A stretch of DNA of 64,000 bases from Micromonospora endolithica (GTDB lineage: Bacteria > Actinomycetota > Actinomycetes > Mycobacteriales > Micromonosporaceae): positions 248,001 through 312,000 of the forward strand of contig NZ_RBAK01000001.1 of assembly GCF_003626595.1 (NCBI RefSeq), given 5' to 3'. Shown here piece after piece: positions 17,318 through 25,749 of this stretch. How positions within the stretch are numbered: the first letter of the stretch is position 1; each line of letters starts with the position of its first letter. Below the pieces are notes generated by a model. The model had not been told where the DNA came from, made no database searches, and saw only the letters and a program-made list of their open reading frames with translations. The position numbers and the translations under genes are program-made.

Positions 17318-17917
17318 TCAGGGGCCGTCGGCGGGTAGCAGGGCGAGAATAGTGTCTACGACCTGCTCGGGGGTGAGGCCGTGGCAGGCCACGACTTGTT
17401 GGCGCCACTGCTGCCGGTGCAGGTGGGTGGCGGCGTCGCGGTAGAGGGCGAGTTCTTTCTCGGGTGAGCCGGCGAGTTCCAGCCTGGTCAGGCGCGGCCG
17501 TGCTGCCAGTCGGGTGCGGATGACCTCTGGGTGATCTTCTAGGTAGATGACGGTGGCGGGCAGGACGTAGCGGTTGTAGGACCAGATCTCGGCGAGGTCG
17601 AGGCCGTCGATGCGTTGCAGCACCAGTGAGGAGGCGACGTACCGGTCAGTGACGACGTGCAGTCCGTCGTCGAGGCGGGGGATGATCTCTGTTTCGATGT
17701 GCGCGGCGCGGTCGGCGGCCAGAGCGAGGGCCAGTGCCTTGCCGTGTAGGAAGGATTCCTGCCGGCGCAGGAGTTGGCCCAGGGGTGTGCGGGTGGGCTC
17801 GCCGGTCAGATGGACCCCGGCCGGTCCGAGTTCGGCGAGGCGGTCGGCCAGGCGGCGGGCGATGGTGCTCTTGCCGACTCCGTTGGGGCCCTCGACAGCG
17901 ATGAACAGGCTGCTCAT
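17318..17917 (-). CDS. Thymidylate kinase-like nucleotide kinase
   Basis: 199 residues. The P-loop is EGPNGVGKST (9-18), then GEPTRTPLG, VVTDRYVASSLVLQ (the DRY-type motif of dTMP kinases) and a lid-region segment rich in Arg. It is about the usual dTMP-kinase length. As it sits inside an accessory operon it is more likely a specialised (deoxy)nucleotide kinase than the housekeeping Tmk; that is inference. It is coupled by a 4-bp overlap to the radical SAM/SPASM gene. Confidence 0.85.
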   Translation of the reverse strand: MSSLFIAVEGPNGVGKSTIARRLADRLAELGPAGVHLTGEPTRTPLGQLLRRQESFLHGKALALALAADRAAHIETEIIPRLDDGLHVVTDRYVASSLVLQRIDGLDLAEIWSYNRYVLPATVIYLEDHPEVIRTRLAARPRLTRLELAGSPEKELALYRDAATHLHRQQWRQQVVACHGLTPEQVVDTILALLPADGP

Positions 17918-19017
17918 CCCTTGGTCGGGGACAGCGGGAGCAGTCGACGGCCGGAGGGTGCCGTGACGGGGCACTGCTCGGTGTCGACGTCGCCTATGCG
18001 CCCACCGGCGGCGACGACCGCGGCGGGGCAGCCCTTTCCGCACGGTCCGGCCAGCGCGCAGGAGCCGCAGGTCGGGTTGGCGCCGAGCCGATAGCGGCCG
18101 TGGAAGTCGTAGGCGTCCAGGCCAGTGACAACCTCACCGTCGAGGATGTTGCCGGTCAGGAACTCGGTGTCGTGGTGCGTGGAGGCGGGCGTGCGGGCCG
18201 CGAAGACCAGGTAGGGGCACACGGCTACCTGCCCGTCGACGAAGACGTAGATCAGCTTTCCCGCGTCGCATCCGCCCAGCGGCAGGTCGTCGTTAGGGAA
18301 CCGGATGCGTACGAGGTCGAGCTGCCCGGCGAAGCGGTCGGTCACCGCCCGGATCGCGTCCATGGCCACCGTGGTGGCGGCGAGCCGCCCGCGGCTCTTG
18401 ACTCCTCGTCCGAAGGAGGACAGCGGGTTCATCAGCACGCACTCGGCGCCGACGTCAACGGCGAAGGCGCACAGGTCGGCGAACTCCTGCGGCACGGTCA
18501 GCGCGTTGGGCGTAGACAGCAGGCCCTTGAGCAGGCCGGCATCGGCGAACTTGCGGGTGGTGGCGACGGTGGTGGCGAACGACGCCCGGTCGCCGCGGAA
18601 CTTGCCGTGACTGTCCGGGAGGAATCCGTCGAAAGACACGTTGACGTGAACGTTGCCCAGAGCGGCCAAGGCGGCGATGTCGGCATCGCGGGTCAGGGTC
18701 GCATTCGTGCAGATGCCCACCGGCAGTCGTCGGTCGGCCACCGCCTGGCACATGGCGATCAGGTCGGGATGGACGAAGGGCTCACCGCCGGTGAGCGTGA
18801 TGCGCTCCACTCGGGCGTCAAGGAGCCTAGGCAGGACACGGGTGGTGAATGCCTCCAGCGTCAGGTCGGATCCCTGGGCGGTGGAGGACACGAAGCAGTG
18901 GGCGCAGTGCAGGTTGCAGCGCTCTGTGATCTGCACCAGAGCTTTGCGGCCGTCCCCGCCCACCGAGGTTCGGAAGTAGCACGACGAGGCGTGGGTGTCC
19001 ACGATGATGCGCTTCAT
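17914..19017 (-). CDS. Radical SAM protein with SPASM-type C-terminal cysteines
   Basis: 367 residues. Cys34, Cys38 and Cys41 (ERCNLHCAHC) bind the SAM 4Fe-4S cluster; ITLTGGEPFVHP is the GGE motif. C-terminal cysteines (CDAGK, CPYL, CGSCALAGPCGKGCPA and a last CPV) form an auxiliary-cluster pattern of SPASM type. Such enzymes modify peptides or proteins, though some act on small molecules. No precursor peptide gene was recognised nearby. ATGA overlaps join it to the APH gene upstream and the kinase gene downstream. Confidence 0.87.
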   Translation of the reverse strand: MKRIIVDTHASSCYFRTSVGGDGRKALVQITERCNLHCAHCFVSSTAQGSDLTLEAFTTRVLPRLLDARVERITLTGGEPFVHPDLIAMCQAVADRRLPVGICTNATLTRDADIAALAALGNVHVNVSFDGFLPDSHGKFRGDRASFATTVATTRKFADAGLLKGLLSTPNALTVPQEFADLCAFAVDVGAECVLMNPLSSFGRGVKSRGRLAATTVAMDAIRAVTDRFAGQLDLVRIRFPNDDLPLGGCDAGKLIYVFVDGQVAVCPYLVFAARTPASTHHDTEFLTGNILDGEVVTGLDAYDFHGRYRLGANPTCGSCALAGPCGKGCPAAVVAAGGRIGDVDTEQCPVTAPSGRRLLPLSPTKG

Positions 19018-19991
19018 GATGATCGTCCCGCTTTCATTGTTAGCCCGCCGGCGTCGGTAGACGGCGCCACTTCGAGTAGCTGCGCGGCCCCGTGAAGCTG
19101 CCGGAGCACGATTTGGGTGTGCCGTCGGTCGGTGTCGGGCTGGTGATGGCCGGCGGCGGCGGTGGTCAGGAACCACCAGGCTGCCCAGACGCGGTGCCAG
19201 CCCAGCGCCCATCTGGCGGCGGGGAGGCCACCGCGGTTGGCTTCCGCATCTGGGTGTCCACCTGCTCTGACGTAGGCGCGGATGAGCTGGGTGAGCAGTC
19301 GTGGCTCGTGTGGGGTGCGGGTGCCGAACCAGGTGGCCAGGTCGAGCAGGCCGGGTCCGGTGAATGCTTTCGCCCAGTCGACGAGGCGGCACCCGGTACG
19401 GCTGACGTGCAACGAACTGCGGTGGAACTCTCCATGGCACAGCCCGAAGGGTGGGCGGTCAGCACCGTCCGCCCTGCGCGGTGCCACCACGGCCAGCCGT
19501 TCCAGTGCCTTCTCGATCAGGCCGGCGTCGGCAAAGCGTCCCTGCTGGCGCAGGCAGGAGAGCGCGTGCAGCGCCTGCCCGGGTAGCCGCGCCAGGCCCG
19601 TCTGGTCGAACGTCGGCAGCCCGGTGATGCCGGTAGTGGCGTGGACCCAGCGGGCAGTGGCGGCAGCTTCCGCAAAGGTCGCCGCACGGGTCGCGTCGCC
19701 GAGGTCGTCCATCAGCATGCCCAGCGCCTGTGGGCGCATCGCGTAGCCGTGCAGCAACGGCACTCGGGCTTCCCGCTCGTTGAGGGCCTGGAGCAGGGCG
19801 GCTTCGCCGGTGAACGGCGCTACGGCGACCTTGCAGACCACGCTGCTGCCGTCGGCGAAGAACAGCCGCTCGACGGTGGACAGCTCCCATGTCTGCATGG
19901 CTTGCCGCCTGGTCGGGACCCGCCGTGCCGCGGTGAGCAGGTCACACCGCAGTTGCGCGACCAGGTACTCGTCGAGCGATCCGGTGGTCAT
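19014..19991 (-). CDS. Aminoglycoside phosphotransferase (APH)-family kinase-like protein
   Basis: 325 residues. An N-lobe Lys (VVCKVAV, Lys54) is followed by a catalytic loop CHGEFHRSSLH (about 185-195) and LVDWAKA (Asp205), the equivalent of the metal-binding DxD/IDW. The usual catalytic Asp of HGDxxxxN is Glu188 and the Asn is Ser, so the active site is altered and activity is uncertain. It overlaps its neighbours by 4 bp on both sides. More likely a small-molecule kinase or a decayed one than a true resistance enzyme. Confidence 0.78.
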   Translation of the reverse strand: MTTGSLDEYLVAQLRCDLLTAARRVPTRRQAMQTWELSTVERLFFADGSSVVCKVAVAPFTGEAALLQALNEREARVPLLHGYAMRPQALGMLMDDLGDATRAATFAEAAATARWVHATTGITGLPTFDQTGLARLPGQALHALSCLRQQGRFADAGLIEKALERLAVVAPRRADGADRPPFGLCHGEFHRSSLHVSRTGCRLVDWAKAFTGPGLLDLATWFGTRTPHEPRLLTQLIRAYVRAGGHPDAEANRGGLPAARWALGWHRVWAAWWFLTTAAAGHHQPDTDRRHTQIVLRQLHGAAQLLEVAPSTDAGGLTMKAGRSS

Positions 19992-20563
19992 CGCGCGCCT
20001 GCGGCGGCGGCTCGTTCGAGTTGAGCGAGGGCGGCGTCGAGGTGAGCCGACATGCTGGCCGGCACCCACACACGTGCCGCCTGCTGGAAGGCTCGGAAGT
20101 GCGGAAGCAGCCCGCACAGCACCGGCCGTCGAGTCAGGAAGGCCGTCACGTCGCCGGTGGCGCGAGCACGTCTCCACAGCGAAGTCAACGCGACGATCTT
20201 GTCGGCGGTGGAGGCGAGCAGAACCGGGTAGTCCTCGACCCGGATGGGCGGGTCGGGTGCGTCGAGAGCCTGGTGTTCGGCATGGAGAGCGGCGATGATC
20301 CGCGATACCTCGTACCCGTAGCTCGAGGTAAGGACCTGGTAGATGTCCATACCCTTGGGTACGAGGTCCGGTGCGTCGTGCAGTAACGCCGCCACGACGA
20401 CTTCCGCTGGCGCGGTGGGCGCATGGTCACCGATGGTGACTGCGACCCGTACCGCGTGGACCAGAGCGGGCCGGTCCTCGATGGTGTGTCCGGCGCACCA
20501 CCTTTTGGCGTCACGTAGGGCGCGGTCGATGACGGCAGGGCGTGGAGGCGATAAGACCGTCAT
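19988..20563 (-). CDS. HD-domain phosphohydrolase-like protein
   Basis: 191 residues. His36 (VHAVRVA), His62-Asp63 (ALLHDAPD) and Asp121 (STADKIVAL) form the HD metal site in the spacing of RelA/SpoT-type and related nucleotide hydrolases. The synthetase domain is absent, so it resembles small alarmone hydrolases (inference). It starts at ATG 20563 behind an AGGAGG ribosome site and is the first gene of the operon running to about 16170, divergent from the gene at 20600. Confidence 0.82.
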   Translation of the reverse strand: MTVLSPPRPAVIDRALRDAKRWCAGHTIEDRPALVHAVRVAVTIGDHAPTAPAEVVVAALLHDAPDLVPKGMDIYQVLTSSYGYEVSRIIAALHAEHQALDAPDPPIRVEDYPVLLASTADKIVALTSLWRRARATGDVTAFLTRRPVLCGLLPHFRAFQQAARVWVPASMSAHLDAALAQLERAAAAGAR

Positions 20564-20599
20564 ACCCTGATACCTCCTGGTTGCCGTACGATCGGCGCC

Positions 20600-21046
20600 A
20601 TGTCGGGGCCGCTTCCGCACTGGTGTGAGCAGACCTGCGTCGTGTGTCCCGCTCAGCAGCTCGGGCCGGGCCAGTTCGACGTGGTCGACCGGCCCGGACC
20701 CGAATTTGCCTACCGCCCCGACCTCGGCTGGCGTGCCACCGCCGACGGGTTGGCCGTGTGCGTGCACCCGTTCCGGGTGGGCCTGCCCGCCGGCCGGTAC
20801 GCCTCCGGCGGGGAGCCGATCCCCGCCCAGACGTCCCGGCCGGCGCCGACACCGGCGGCCCTGGAACTGCCCGCCGACGTGGTGGATTTGGAAGGCTGGC
20901 TCGTCGCCGTGCTGCGGGACGCACCCGCCGAGCAGATCTTCACCGCGGTAGCCCGGGCCGAGCGGCTGGCGGCCGAACGGTTCGGCGCGAAGCAGGCGGT
21001 GACGGCGCTGCGGCGGGTGCTGTCGGTGGAGTTGGCTAACCGTTGA
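20600..21046 (+). CDS. Hypothetical protein
   Basis: 148 residues, not recognised. The N-terminus has CEQTCVVC (possible metal site), the middle is Pro-rich, and the C-terminal 60 residues (VVDLEGWLVAVLR onward) are helical. A short decayed copy of the same gene lies at 3499-3565, so a paralogue once stood in that part of the island. It is divergent from the HD gene (36-bp gap) and overlaps the next, convergent gene by 11 bp. Confidence 0.7.
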   Translation: MSGPLPHWCEQTCVVCPAQQLGPGQFDVVDRPGPEFAYRPDLGWRATADGLAVCVHPFRVGLPAGRYASGGEPIPAQTSRPAPTPAALELPADVVDLEGWLVAVLRDAPAEQIFTAVARAERLAAERFGAKQAVTALRRVLSVELANR

Positions 21047-21641
21047 CCCCGGCCTTGGCCGGCTCCGACCGGTCGAAGTCGAAGTCGTGGCTGCGCCCGT
21101 CGCGGCCGAGACCGGCCGCCTGGTAGTGGCTGTTGAGCAGGCCGAGGCGTCGGGCCACCTCGGCCGAGTCCAGCCAGTACCGCAGCGGCTGCTCACCCCA
21201 CCCGGCGGCGGCGTAGTAGTCGTCGGTAGCACAACCACGGGTGTAGGTGAACTCCTCCAACTCGGTGGCGTGGGGAAACACCACGCCCAGGTCGGCCTGC
21301 AGACGGGTCATGAGCGTGAACTGCGCCAGCACCGCGTGGATCATCTCGTCCACCGGCGCCGGCACCAGCAGCTCGGCGGCCTGTTCGTCTCCGCCGGTCA
21401 GCTCGAACACGGCGGCCTTGAGCGCCAGCACCCGCAGCGCCTCGGTCAGCAGCGGACCGGCGTCACGCTCTAGCGACCAGCGGCTGATGGCCGGGTAGCC
21501 GGTGAACGTGGCCCAGCAGCTGGAGTACTTCATCGACGAGCTGAGCAACCGGCCATGGGCCGGGTGCTGCTGGATCTGGTCGAGGATCTCGGCCGCCCGG
21601 CGGCCGACCGCCGCCACCGGCGGCATGACAGATGGGGCCAT
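21036..21641 (-). CDS. Hypothetical protein, weakly like glycine-rich-domain (DUF1399) proteins
   Basis: 201 residues. PVDEMIHAVLAQ followed by a DLGVVFPHA segment resembles, weakly, the conserved block of glycine-rich-domain proteins; otherwise not recognised. A GGAGG site precedes the ATG. Operator-like site 5 lies 139 bp upstream, which would place it under the same control as the rest of the island. Confidence 0.7.
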   Translation of the reverse strand: MAPSVMPPVAAVGRRAAEILDQIQQHPAHGRLLSSSMKYSSCWATFTGYPAISRWSLERDAGPLLTEALRVLALKAAVFELTGGDEQAAELLVPAPVDEMIHAVLAQFTLMTRLQADLGVVFPHATELEEFTYTRGCATDDYYAAAGWGEQPLRYWLDSAEVARRLGLLNSHYQAAGLGRDGRSHDFDFDRSEPAKAGVNG

Positions 21642-21779
21642 GACACTTCCCTCCTACGGGAGCGTGGGCACAGGCGAGCAGCACCCGTCAGACAACGCCG
21701 CTGCCCTGGCACCGCCAGGGCAGCGGACTTCATCCCCGGCCCTGCGGTGCCCTGCGTCCATGACATGCCAGCGCTGCTC

Positions 21780-21823
21780 GTGTCGATAACCCTTGTCAAT
21801 AGCTACCGACAATTCTTCGACAA
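21780..21823. promoter_or_regulatory. Operator-like element, site 5
   Basis: GTGTCGA (21780-21786, two mismatches to TTGTCGG), 20 bp, CGACAA (21807-21812), CGACAA (21818-21823). Same orientation as sites 1-4, and upstream of the minus-strand gene at 21641. Confidence 0.5.
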
Positions 21824-22040
21824 CCGTCTGCTGTGTCGTCGCGGGTCTGCCCGTCAAGCATCCGACCTCCGTGAGGCATGGGCTCCCGCGTGTCTGTCGC
21901 TGACCGTCGTACGGATACGCACTCAGCTTGCAGACGGCTTGTGCGCTGATTGCGCAGAAGGCCGCCGTCACCCGCCGAGTTCCTGGCCGACCGAGCGACG
22001 CGGATCGGTGAGATCCCGGGTGGGAATGGCGGCGGTGGAA

Positions 22041-22084
22041 TTGTCGGCAGTTTGTCGGAACCCCTCACGGGGGGTGCCCGACAT
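22041..22084. promoter_or_regulatory. Operator-like element, site 6 (inverted)
   Basis: On the minus strand it reads ATGTCGG (22084-22078), 20 bp, CGACAA (22057-22052), CGACAA (22046-22041), the same geometry as site 3. The spacer holds a small CCCC/GGGG inverted repeat. Its orientation puts the TGTCGG half nearest the sensor-kinase operon that starts at 22319. Confidence 0.6.
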
Positions 22085-22318
22085 CGATGTCGCCAGTCTT
22101 AAGTTGCCTCACGCGGCAGCAATTCACCGACCTCGCTGCCGTCGGTGGGTTGGCCTGGGTGTACCGATGCGGCCTGCAGTCGCCCTAGGGCGCGAGCAAG
22201 CGGCAAGGCGGACCCACGATGCCAGCGGCGTCAACTCTTGACGCCTTAGCACCCACACCCGCCGGCAGGCAGCGCGGACCGGCAGGAAGCGTCCGACACG
22301 TTGTGGAAGGGATCCGTT

Positions 22319-24703
22319 GTGCCTGTTGCCAGGAGGCTAGCGCTGTTGCTGGCCATCCCCTTGGCCGCGACCGTGCTGTTCGCCGCATGGGGGGTGGTGT
22401 CGACAAGTCGCCAGGCACGCGCTGCGGACCGGCTGCAGACACTGGCGGCGGCCTCGACCAGTGTGGGCGAGGCGGTGATCGAGTTGAGCCGCGAACGCCT
22501 GGTCGCCACGCAGTTGGTGTCGAATCCGGCTGCCAGCGTCAACCCGCTGTTGGAGCAGGTCGCCCGCACGGATCGGGTCGTGGAGCAGTATCGGCAGCGG
22601 CGCGGTCAGCTCGACGCGGACGACGCCGCGCAGCTTCTCGCGCCGTTCGACGCGCAGGTCGCGCTGCTGCCGGCCCTGCGGGAGCAGATCAGGAACCGGG
22701 CAGCCTCCCGCACCGCCGTTCTGGTCCGCTACCGGGTCGCGATCGCGCAGGGGCTGGCGGCCCGCGATGCGGTGGGCCAGGTCGGCGGGGCCGACGGGCA
22801 GATCGCGGACCGTCTGCGGGTGGCAGCGGCGGTGTCGCGGGCGTCGGAGTACGCCGGGATTCAGCAGGCGACGGTCGTAATCGCCAATGGTGTGGTGCTC
22901 ACCCCGGCGGTGCAGCAGGAGCTCGCGGCGACGCGCGCCGGCTACGACGAGGCGCTGCAGACGGTGGTTGACCGGTCGCCGGGGCGCTGGCGGGCGTGGC
23001 TCGACCAGGCATTGACCGGGCCGGACATCCTGACCGCCCAGCGGCTCGACGACGAGATCGCCCGGGCCAGAGCGGGAACGAAGCTGCGGCTTGACGCCGC
23101 CGGCTGGACGCGGGCCGCAAGCGAGCGGCGGGAGCGGCTACGTGGCGTGCAGTCCCGCATCGACGCCGACATCACCGCCGACGTGGCGCGCCGGCGTGCC
23201 GAGCAATGGACGACCACGTTGGTCCTGTCGGCGGTGGCGATGACGCTGGTTGCGGCGGCGGGTGTGCTGGCGCTGCGGCAGGGTAGGGCGTTGGCGCGGC
23301 GGCTGCGGCAGGTCCGCGACGCGGTCACCGGCATGGCGGCACAGGATTTGCCGGACCTCGTGCGGCGGGTCTCCAATGCCGACCCTGCCGACCCGGCGGC
23401 GATGCCGCCGGCTCCGGCGGCGCTCGCGCCCGCTCGAGGCAGCCGGGACGAGGTCGACGAGGTCGCTACCGCGTTCGACACCCTCGCCCTGACCACCTAC
23501 CACATCTCCACCGACCTGGCGCGGCAGCGGCGGGTCGCTTCCGCGGCGGTCGAGGCCGTCGGGCGCCGCTGCCAGGGGATGACCCACCGGCTGCTGCAGG
23601 AGCTGGACACGGCCGAACGCGACGAGAAGGACGCCGCGACACTGGCGACGTTCTTCGCGGTGGACAACCTCGCCGCGCAGTTGCTGCAGTTCGTGCAGAA
23701 CCTCCTGGTCCTGTCCGGCCGGTCAGTTGGCACCGTGCACCACCAACCCGCGCCGCTGGCGACGGTGGCGCAGGCCGCGCAGGGCCGCATTCAGGAGTAC
23801 CGGCGGGTGATGCTCGGCATGATCGACGAGCGGGTCCTGGTGCCTCCGGCGTTGATCGACGACCTGGTGCACCTGCTGGCGTCGCTGCTGGACAACGCCA
23901 CCCGCTACAGCCCCGGCGACGCCCTGCTTAATGGGCACCTGCTGGGCAACCGGGTACTGATTCAGATCACTGACTCCGGCACCGGCATCAACCCGGACCT
24001 GCTGGGCCGGCTGAACGCGGAGCTGGCAGCCCCGGCACCGCAGATCGAGGTGGAGCACATCCGCCGGCAGGGCCTGGCGACCGTCGCGGCGCTGGCTGCC
24101 TCCCACGGCCTGGCCGTGCGGCTCATTCCGGCGCAGCCGCACGGCACCGTCGCCGAGGTGGAGATCCCCGCCGCCAAACTGCTGATCACCGCACCGCAGC
24201 CGGTCGCGCTGCCGTCAGGGCCGATCGCCGGGCGCCGAGCGCCCGGCGGCACCCCCGCCTCCACCCTGACCCTGCCCGCCCCCGTCACGTCGGCCCGCCG
24301 TGAAGCCCCGATCGCAGCGGCCCTGCCCGCGCGGCGCCGCCCTCAGCCACCGCGAGTCGACGCACCGACGCAGGTACTGCCGGTCGTGCCCGCGCCGCGG
24401 CGTTCGCCTGAGCAGGAGTCGACACCCGCCTACGACGAGACGGCGCGCAGGCTGCCGCCGCCGTCGTGGTTCGTCGAGGGCGCCACGGTCCACATGCCCG
24501 CCTCTCCCACTCCGTTCGCCCAGGGACACGGTGCTACCACACCCAACGGTCTTCCCAAGCGGCAGCCGATGGCCGCGTTCGCGCCCCCGCCCCTGCCCGC
24601 CGCCGACGTGCCGCCCCGCCCTGCGGGTGGGTTGGCCCGTACCGCGGCGGCCTACCAGCGCGGCTTGAGCCGCCGCCCTCACCAGCCGAAAGGTCAGCCA
24701 TGA
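22319..24703 (+). CDS. Conservon-type sensor histidine kinase (CvnA-like, nitrate/nitrite-sensing layout)
   Basis: 794 residues from the GTG at 22319, behind a GAAGGGA site. A transmembrane segment (about 7-27), a long helical extracytoplasmic region, a second transmembrane segment (about 300-320), a HAMP-like linker, a dimerisation helix pair and a GHKL ATPase (LLDNATRYSPG, ITDSGTGI, GLATVAALAASHG) are followed by a Pro-rich tail. The usual DHLATR block of this class reads DNLAAQ, so the conserved His is Asn. CvnA-type kinases work with roadblock and GTPase partners rather than a response regulator. It overlaps the roadblock gene by 4 bp. Confidence 0.85.
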   Translation: MPVARRLALLLAIPLAATVLFAAWGVVSTSRQARAADRLQTLAAASTSVGEAVIELSRERLVATQLVSNPAASVNPLLEQVARTDRVVEQYRQRRGQLDADDAAQLLAPFDAQVALLPALREQIRNRAASRTAVLVRYRVAIAQGLAARDAVGQVGGADGQIADRLRVAAAVSRASEYAGIQQATVVIANGVVLTPAVQQELAATRAGYDEALQTVVDRSPGRWRAWLDQALTGPDILTAQRLDDEIARARAGTKLRLDAAGWTRAASERRERLRGVQSRIDADITADVARRRAEQWTTTLVLSAVAMTLVAAAGVLALRQGRALARRLRQVRDAVTGMAAQDLPDLVRRVSNADPADPAAMPPAPAALAPARGSRDEVDEVATAFDTLALTTYHISTDLARQRRVASAAVEAVGRRCQGMTHRLLQELDTAERDEKDAATLATFFAVDNLAAQLLQFVQNLLVLSGRSVGTVHHQPAPLATVAQAAQGRIQEYRRVMLGMIDERVLVPPALIDDLVHLLASLLDNATRYSPGDALLNGHLLGNRVLIQITDSGTGINPDLLGRLNAELAAPAPQIEVEHIRRQGLATVAALAASHGLAVRLIPAQPHGTVAEVEIPAAKLLITAPQPVALPSGPIAGRRAPGGTPASTLTLPAPVTSARREAPIAAALPARRRPQPPRVDAPTQVLPVVPAPRRSPEQESTPAYDETARRLPPPSWFVEGATVHMPASPTPFAQGHGATTPNGLPKRQPMAAFAPPPLPAADVPPRPAGGLARTAAAYQRGLSRRPHQPKGQP

Positions 24704-25110
24704 GCAACCTGAGTTACCTGCTGAACAACAACCTCGTCGCCCGCGTTCCCGGAATCGCCCAGGCCGTGGCGGTGTCCGTCGACGGGCTGCTGCTGGCCTG
24801 GACCGACGGACTCAACCGCGACGCCGCCGAGCGTCTGGCCGCCATCGCCGCCGGTATGAAGAGTCTGCTCAACGGCGCCGCCCGGGATCTGGGCGCCGGT
24901 GGCGTGCAGGGCAACATCACCGAGCTCGCCGACGGGTTCCTCGTCCTGGTGACCGTCAGCACCGGCGCGTCGCTGCTCGTGCTCGCTACGCGTCACGCCG
25001 ACCTCGAGTTCGTCACCGTGGAACTGGGCCGCTTCGTTGAACAGGTCGGCGAGCAGCTGACGCCGGCGTTCGCCGGTGACCTTGCCAGCACCGGTTCCGG
25101 CCGCCCATGA
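24700..25110 (+). CDS. Roadblock/LC7-domain protein (CvnB-like)
   Basis: 136 residues, a single roadblock/LC7 domain (VPGIAQAVAVSVDGLLLAW, then a LATRHADLEFVTVELGRFV end). In actinobacterial conservons this protein is the GTPase-activating or adaptor partner. ATGA overlaps link it to the kinase upstream and directly to the GTPase downstream; the DUF742 gene normally found between roadblock and GTPase is missing. Confidence 0.88.
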   Translation: MSNLSYLLNNNLVARVPGIAQAVAVSVDGLLLAWTDGLNRDAAERLAAIAAGMKSLLNGAARDLGAGGVQGNITELADGFLVLVTVSTGASLLVLATRHADLEFVTVELGRFVEQVGEQLTPAFAGDLASTGSGRP

Positions 25111-25700
25111 CCTCATCTCTTTCCACCGTGGTACGGCCGAGCGTCGGGCCTCACCTGAAGGTCGTGCTGACCGGGCCGTTCGGCGTTGGCAAAACCACCC
25201 TCGTCGGGGCGGTGTCCGACATCGCGCCGGTGACGACTGAGGCCCGCATGTCCGCCGGCAACGCCGACGACACCACCTACGCCCCGGCGAAGACGACCAC
25301 GACCGTGGCGATGGACTTCGGCCGCCTTGAGGTCCAAGGCGTCACCGTCTACGTCTACGGCACCCCAGGGCAACACCGGTTCTGGTTCATGTGGGACGCC
25401 ATCGTGCGCGGCGCGCTCGGCGCTGTGGTCCTGGTCGACACCCGCCGCCTTGAGGACTCGTTCCGCCACCTGGACTACGTCGACAACGCGCGCCTGCCCT
25501 TTGTCATCGCCGTCAACCAGTTCCCCGACGCCCACACCTACCCCGTCGACGCGATCCGCGACGCCCTCGCCATCGACGCGGACGTACCCATCGTCGGCAT
25601 CGACGCCCGCGACCGCGACAGCGTGCGGGACCTGCTCATCGCCCTGGTCGAGCACATCATCTCCCGCACCCACCGCCCCGCCACCTCCCCACCGGCCTGA
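25107..25700 (+). CDS. Conservon Ras-like GTPase (CvnD-like)
   Basis: 197 residues. G1 is GPFGVGKTT, G3 is GTPGQ and G4 is NQFPD where NKxD is usual; all are typical of the ATP/GTP-binding CvnD family. It probably switches downstream effectors according to the kinase-roadblock state. It overlaps the roadblock gene by 4 bp and is followed 49 bp later by the ABC importer genes, which suggests that module controls or is controlled by transport (inference). Confidence 0.88.
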   Translation: MTSSLSTVVRPSVGPHLKVVLTGPFGVGKTTLVGAVSDIAPVTTEARMSAGNADDTTYAPAKTTTTVAMDFGRLEVQGVTVYVYGTPGQHRFWFMWDAIVRGALGAVVLVDTRRLEDSFRHLDYVDNARLPFVIAVNQFPDAHTYPVDAIRDALAIDADVPIVGIDARDRDSVRDLLIALVEHIISRTHRPATSPPA

Positions 25701-25749
25701 CCGCGTACCCGCCAGTCCGACACCTTTCCCATCTTCACGGAGGCACCCC

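Larger units (their letters stand above)
21642..22318. other. 677-bp intergenic region with two operator-like elements
   Basis: No credible gene on either strand. It holds site 5 (21780-21823) and site 6 (22041-22084), which have opposite orientation, one facing each flanking transcription unit. Reading frames across it show no family motif and no ribosome site. Confidence 0.6.

Noticed and set aside
19014..19991. Calling the APH-like gene an antibiotic-resistance gene
   Set aside because: The catalytic Asp and Asn are replaced and it is buried in a metabolic operon; family fold alone does not support resistance.
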